From Gammaproteobacteria bacterium UBA6173 (GTDB lineage: Bacteria; Pseudomonadota; Gammaproteobacteria; Pseudomonadales; Pseudohongiellaceae), in contig DITX01000181.1 in assembly GCA_002422225.1 (NCBI GenBank), positions 1 through 16,116 on the forward strand: a stretch of 16,116 bases of DNA, in the 5' to 3' direction. Both the position numbers and the translations under genes were made by a program. Below, piece after piece: positions 15,820-16,116 of the stretch; positions within the stretch are counted from its first letter, which is position 1, and each line of letters begins with the position of its first letter. The notes under the pieces are model-generated. The model made no database searches. It had not been told where the DNA came from and worked only from the letters and a program-made list of their open reading frames with translations.

Positions 15820-15840
15820 GGGTATTAACAACACCGTGAG
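15801..15840 (+). repeat. 20-bp tandem duplication across the ctpA stop / next-gene start
   Basis: Copy 1 (15801-15820) and copy 2 (15821-15840) are adjacent and differ at one base only (GGTG versus GGTA at the fourth position). Each ends in CACCGTGAG. In copy 1 the GTGA includes the ctpA stop (TGA 15817-15819); in copy 2 the GTG (15836) starts the next gene. Removing one copy would restore a direct GTGA overlap of the two genes. Confidence 0.95.
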
Positions 15841-16116
15841 AAAGACCCGTTCCAAAAAACAGAGCCTCTGGCAAACCTTTACCCGTACGCCCGGCAATGT
15901 GCAATTGCTGCTGGGCCTCGGTTTGCTTGCCGGGCTGATTGTCCTGCTCAGTGCTGGTAAGCCCGCCGCATCACCGCCACTTGCTAAAGTGCTTGAAGTG
16001 CAAACACCCGTAGTAGTAGAGCAGGCTTCCGTTACTGCTTCCGATGTGTTGCCGCCAGATGTGTTGCCCACACTAAGCCCAAATGTGACCGTGTTACCTG
16101 AACCTGCCTTGTTACC
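15836..16116 (+). CDS. N-terminus of a membrane-anchored protein, probably a YibQ-type divergent polysaccharide deacetylase (partial)
   Basis: The reading frame from the GTG at 15836 stays open to the window edge (93 full codons). It begins with a basic stretch (MRKTRSKKQSLWQTFTRTPGN) followed by one transmembrane helix (about 22-40, VQLLLGLGLLAGLIVLLSA) and a Pro/Val-rich, low-complexity linker that includes the repeat DVLPP-DVLPT. So it should be an inner-membrane-anchored protein with a periplasmic C-terminal domain not contained in the window. The function is inferred from position only: in many Gammaproteobacteria the gene after gpmI-envC-ctp is yibQ, a DUF610 polysaccharide-deacetylase-like protein; nothing visible confirms it. 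The frame has a stop at 15806 and no ATG, and copy 1 of the tandem repeat supplies GAGGG about 13 bases before this GTG. Confidence 0.6.
   Translation, partial: MRKTRSKKQSLWQTFTRTPGNVQLLLGLGLLAGLIVLLSAGKPAASPPLAKVLEVQTPVVVEQASVTASDVLPPDVLPTLSPNVTVLPEPALL
16043..16072 (+). repeat. 15-bp imperfect tandem repeat in the linker of the last gene
   Basis: GATGTGTTGCCGCCA (16043-16057) is followed directly by GATGTGTTGCCCACA (16058-16072), 13 of 15 bases equal. It is in frame and encodes DVLPP then DVLPT, so it only lengthens the Pro-rich linker of the membrane-anchored protein. Confidence 0.8.

Noticed and set aside
15805..16071. Minus-strand 88-codon open frame opposite the last gene
   Set aside because: It is Ser/Thr-rich with no recognisable motif, and the plus-strand frame has a clear basic-TM-linker layout and the right operon position.
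1..16116. Search by eye for CRISPR arrays, tRNA/rRNA genes, transposases, integrases, phage or defence genes
   Set aside because: None seen: the window is almost fully occupied by identified pilus and core genes, and gaps are at most about 210 bp.

Overview
The window looks like the chromosome of a Gram-negative gammaproteobacterium, probably marine and free-living. Evidence: a nearly syntenic MSHA (mannose-sensitive haemagglutinin) type IV pilus assembly operon, the SecB / YibN-rhodanese / GpmI / EnvC / Ctp block typical of Gammaproteobacteria, moderate GC, dense coding and short intergenic gaps. The genus cannot be fixed from the sequence; a member of the Cellvibrionales/Alteromonadales-like marine groups is a guess.

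Region 1 (1-9783, all minus strand) is the biogenesis half of an MSHA pilus cluster. In transcription order it runs mshI (PilM-like), a PilN-like gene (often called mshI2), mshJ (PilO-like), mshK (PilP/GspC-like), mshL (secretin), mshM (ExeA-type ATPase), mshN (TPR), mshE (assembly ATPase) and mshG (platform protein, cut by the window edge). The first four genes overlap (ATGA, ATGA, 8 bp) and mshE/mshG overlap by one base, so translation is probably coupled. The products form an inner-membrane platform and alignment complex (I, PilN, J, K, G), an outer-membrane channel (L), cytoplasmic ATPases (E, M) and a TPR accessory protein (N). MshE carries both copies of the c-di-GMP-binding MshEN motif, so pilus output is probably controlled by c-di-GMP. 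The regulator gene mshH, often first in such clusters, is absent; trmL lies there instead.

Region 2 (9784-11365) holds trmL on the plus strand, divergent from mshI, and secB plus a membrane rhodanese (YibN type) on the minus strand, convergent with trmL. The glutaredoxin gene grxC that commonly sits between the rhodanese and secB is missing.

Region 3 (11366-16116, plus strand) holds gpmI, envC, a ctpA-type S41 protease and the 5' end of a membrane-anchored protein that synteny suggests is a YibQ-type divergent polysaccharide deacetylase. gpmI and envC overlap by ATGA. The junction between ctpA and the last gene carries a 20-bp tandem duplication that doubles a GTGA stop/start overlap; this is the most unusual local structure seen.

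No mobile element, CRISPR array, tRNA, rRNA or phage gene was found, and no intergenic gap exceeds about 210 bp. I see no convincing new multi-gene system: the window is mainly conserved core genes plus a well-known pilus operon with several local peculiarities.
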